A stretch of DNA of 6,060 nucleotides from CALALP01 sp041855735. Lineage in GTDB: Bacteria > Bacillota > Clostridia > Lachnospirales > Lachnospiraceae. The notes beneath the pieces are model-generated. The model had not been told where the DNA came from. It ran no database searches and worked only from the letters and a program-made list of their open reading frames with translations. This document shows, in pieces, positions 5,582-6,060 of the stretch. A program made the translations under genes and the position numbers. The stretch covers positions 1 through 6,060 of the forward strand of contig JBHAEV010000064.1 of the NCBI GenBank assembly GCA_041855735.1. Direction: 5' to 3'. Position 1 is the stretch's first letter; every line of letters begins with the position of its first letter.

Positions 5582-6060
5582 TGGGAGAGTTTACAAATAA
5601 GATTGATTTTGCAGTATTGTTTACCGTATACAAAGCCAATCCGAACGGAGACCCGCTGAACGGAAACAGACCGAGGGAAGATTTTGACGGATATGGAGAA
5701 ATGTCGGATGTCAGTATTAAGAGGAAAGTCAGAAATCGATTGCAGGATATGGGGGAAAAGATATTTGTTCAATCACAGGAGAGATGTGACGACGGTTGTA
5801 AAAGTTTGAGTGAAAGGGCAAGTAATCATCCTGGATTAAAGGCTGCGGTAAAGGCGAAGAATCCGGAGGAGTATGCCAAGGTGGCGTGCGAAGAATGGAT
5901 GGATGTCAGAACATTCGGACAGGTGTTTGCATTTAAAAGTGATAGTGTTTCAGTGGGAGTTCGCGGTCCGGTATCTGTCCAAACAGCGGTAAGTGTGGAT
6001 CCGATTGATATTACCACTATGCAAATTACCAAGAGTGTGAACAGTGAACCGACAAAAGAC
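5581..6060 (+). CDS. cas7c: Cas7c (Csd2), Cascade backbone subunit, 3' end cut by window
   Basis: Cas7c binds the crRNA spacer as a multi-copy filament and forms the backbone of type I-C Cascade. The first 160 residues are visible, a little over half of the roughly 280-290 expected, and the frame is open to the window edge. Family signatures are the N-terminal RAMP strand FAVLFTVYKANPNGDPLNGN (10-29), DVSIKRKVRNRL (43-54), WMDVRTFGQVFA (106-117), GVRGPVSVQ (126-134) and ITKSVN (149-154). The ATG shares its A with the cas8c stop TAA (TAATG), and GAGGAGG lies ten bases upstream, so it is translated in coupling with cas8c. No internal stop or frameshift is seen. cas4, cas1, cas2 and the array would normally follow beyond the edge. 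Confidence 0.95.
   Translation, partial: MGEFTNKIDFAVLFTVYKANPNGDPLNGNRPREDFDGYGEMSDVSIKRKVRNRLQDMGEKIFVQSQERCDDGCKSLSERASNHPGLKAAVKAKNPEEYAKVACEEWMDVRTFGQVFAFKSDSVSVGVRGPVSVQTAVSVDPIDITTMQITKSVNSEPTKD

Overview
The window holds the front part of a type I-C CRISPR-Cas locus, on the + strand in the order cas3 - cas5c (cas5d) - cas8c (csd1) - cas7c (csd2). The window edge cuts cas7c. The DNA is AT-rich, with Gram-positive-type Shine-Dalgarno (SD) sites (AAAGGTG, GAGGGGTGA, GAGGAGG), one TTG start and sigma-A-like promoters. Together with the Cas protein sequences this suggests a low-to-moderate-GC Firmicute, probably a Clostridia/Lachnospiraceae-type gut anaerobe. The taxonomic call is an inference from general sequence character.

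Layout. Bases 1-191 encode the C-terminal end of an unrelated gene that enters from the left. Bases 192-542 are non-coding and very AT-rich. They contain an inverted repeat, a possible small-RNA unit ending in a clear intrinsic terminator (298-326), and then the cas promoter region. The best promoter is TTGAAA-17 bp-TATAAT at 402-430, with a weaker second candidate at 478-509. cas3 is best started at 543, because an SD lies just before it, rather than at the upstream ATG at 510, which overlaps a -10 box. cas5c follows 20 bp after cas3 and starts with TTG. cas8c abuts cas5c (TAA/ATG), and cas7c overlaps the cas8c stop by one base (TAATG). All four genes are therefore probably one translationally linked operon.

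How the genes work together. Cas5c is expected to cut the precursor crRNA, a job done by Cas6 in most other type I systems, and then stay bound to the 5' handle. Cas7c forms the backbone along the crRNA and Cas8c recognises the PAM and opens the DNA. The small subunit Cas11c is not a separate gene. It is expected from an internal start near the 3' end of cas8c, and the sequence shows a near-perfect SD (9 of 10 bases of AAAGGAGGTG, at 5185-5194) six bases before an in-frame ATG at 5201, giving a 126-residue product. Cas3, an HD nuclease fused to a helicase, degrades the target DNA. The adaptation genes (cas4, cas1, cas2) and the CRISPR array normally lie downstream of cas7c and are not in the window.

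The system is a known type with all visible active-site motifs intact. The least ordinary signals are the internal Cas11c start, the possible two-hairpin small RNA before the operon, homopolymer tracts in cas3 that could cause frameshifts, and the doubled promoter architecture.
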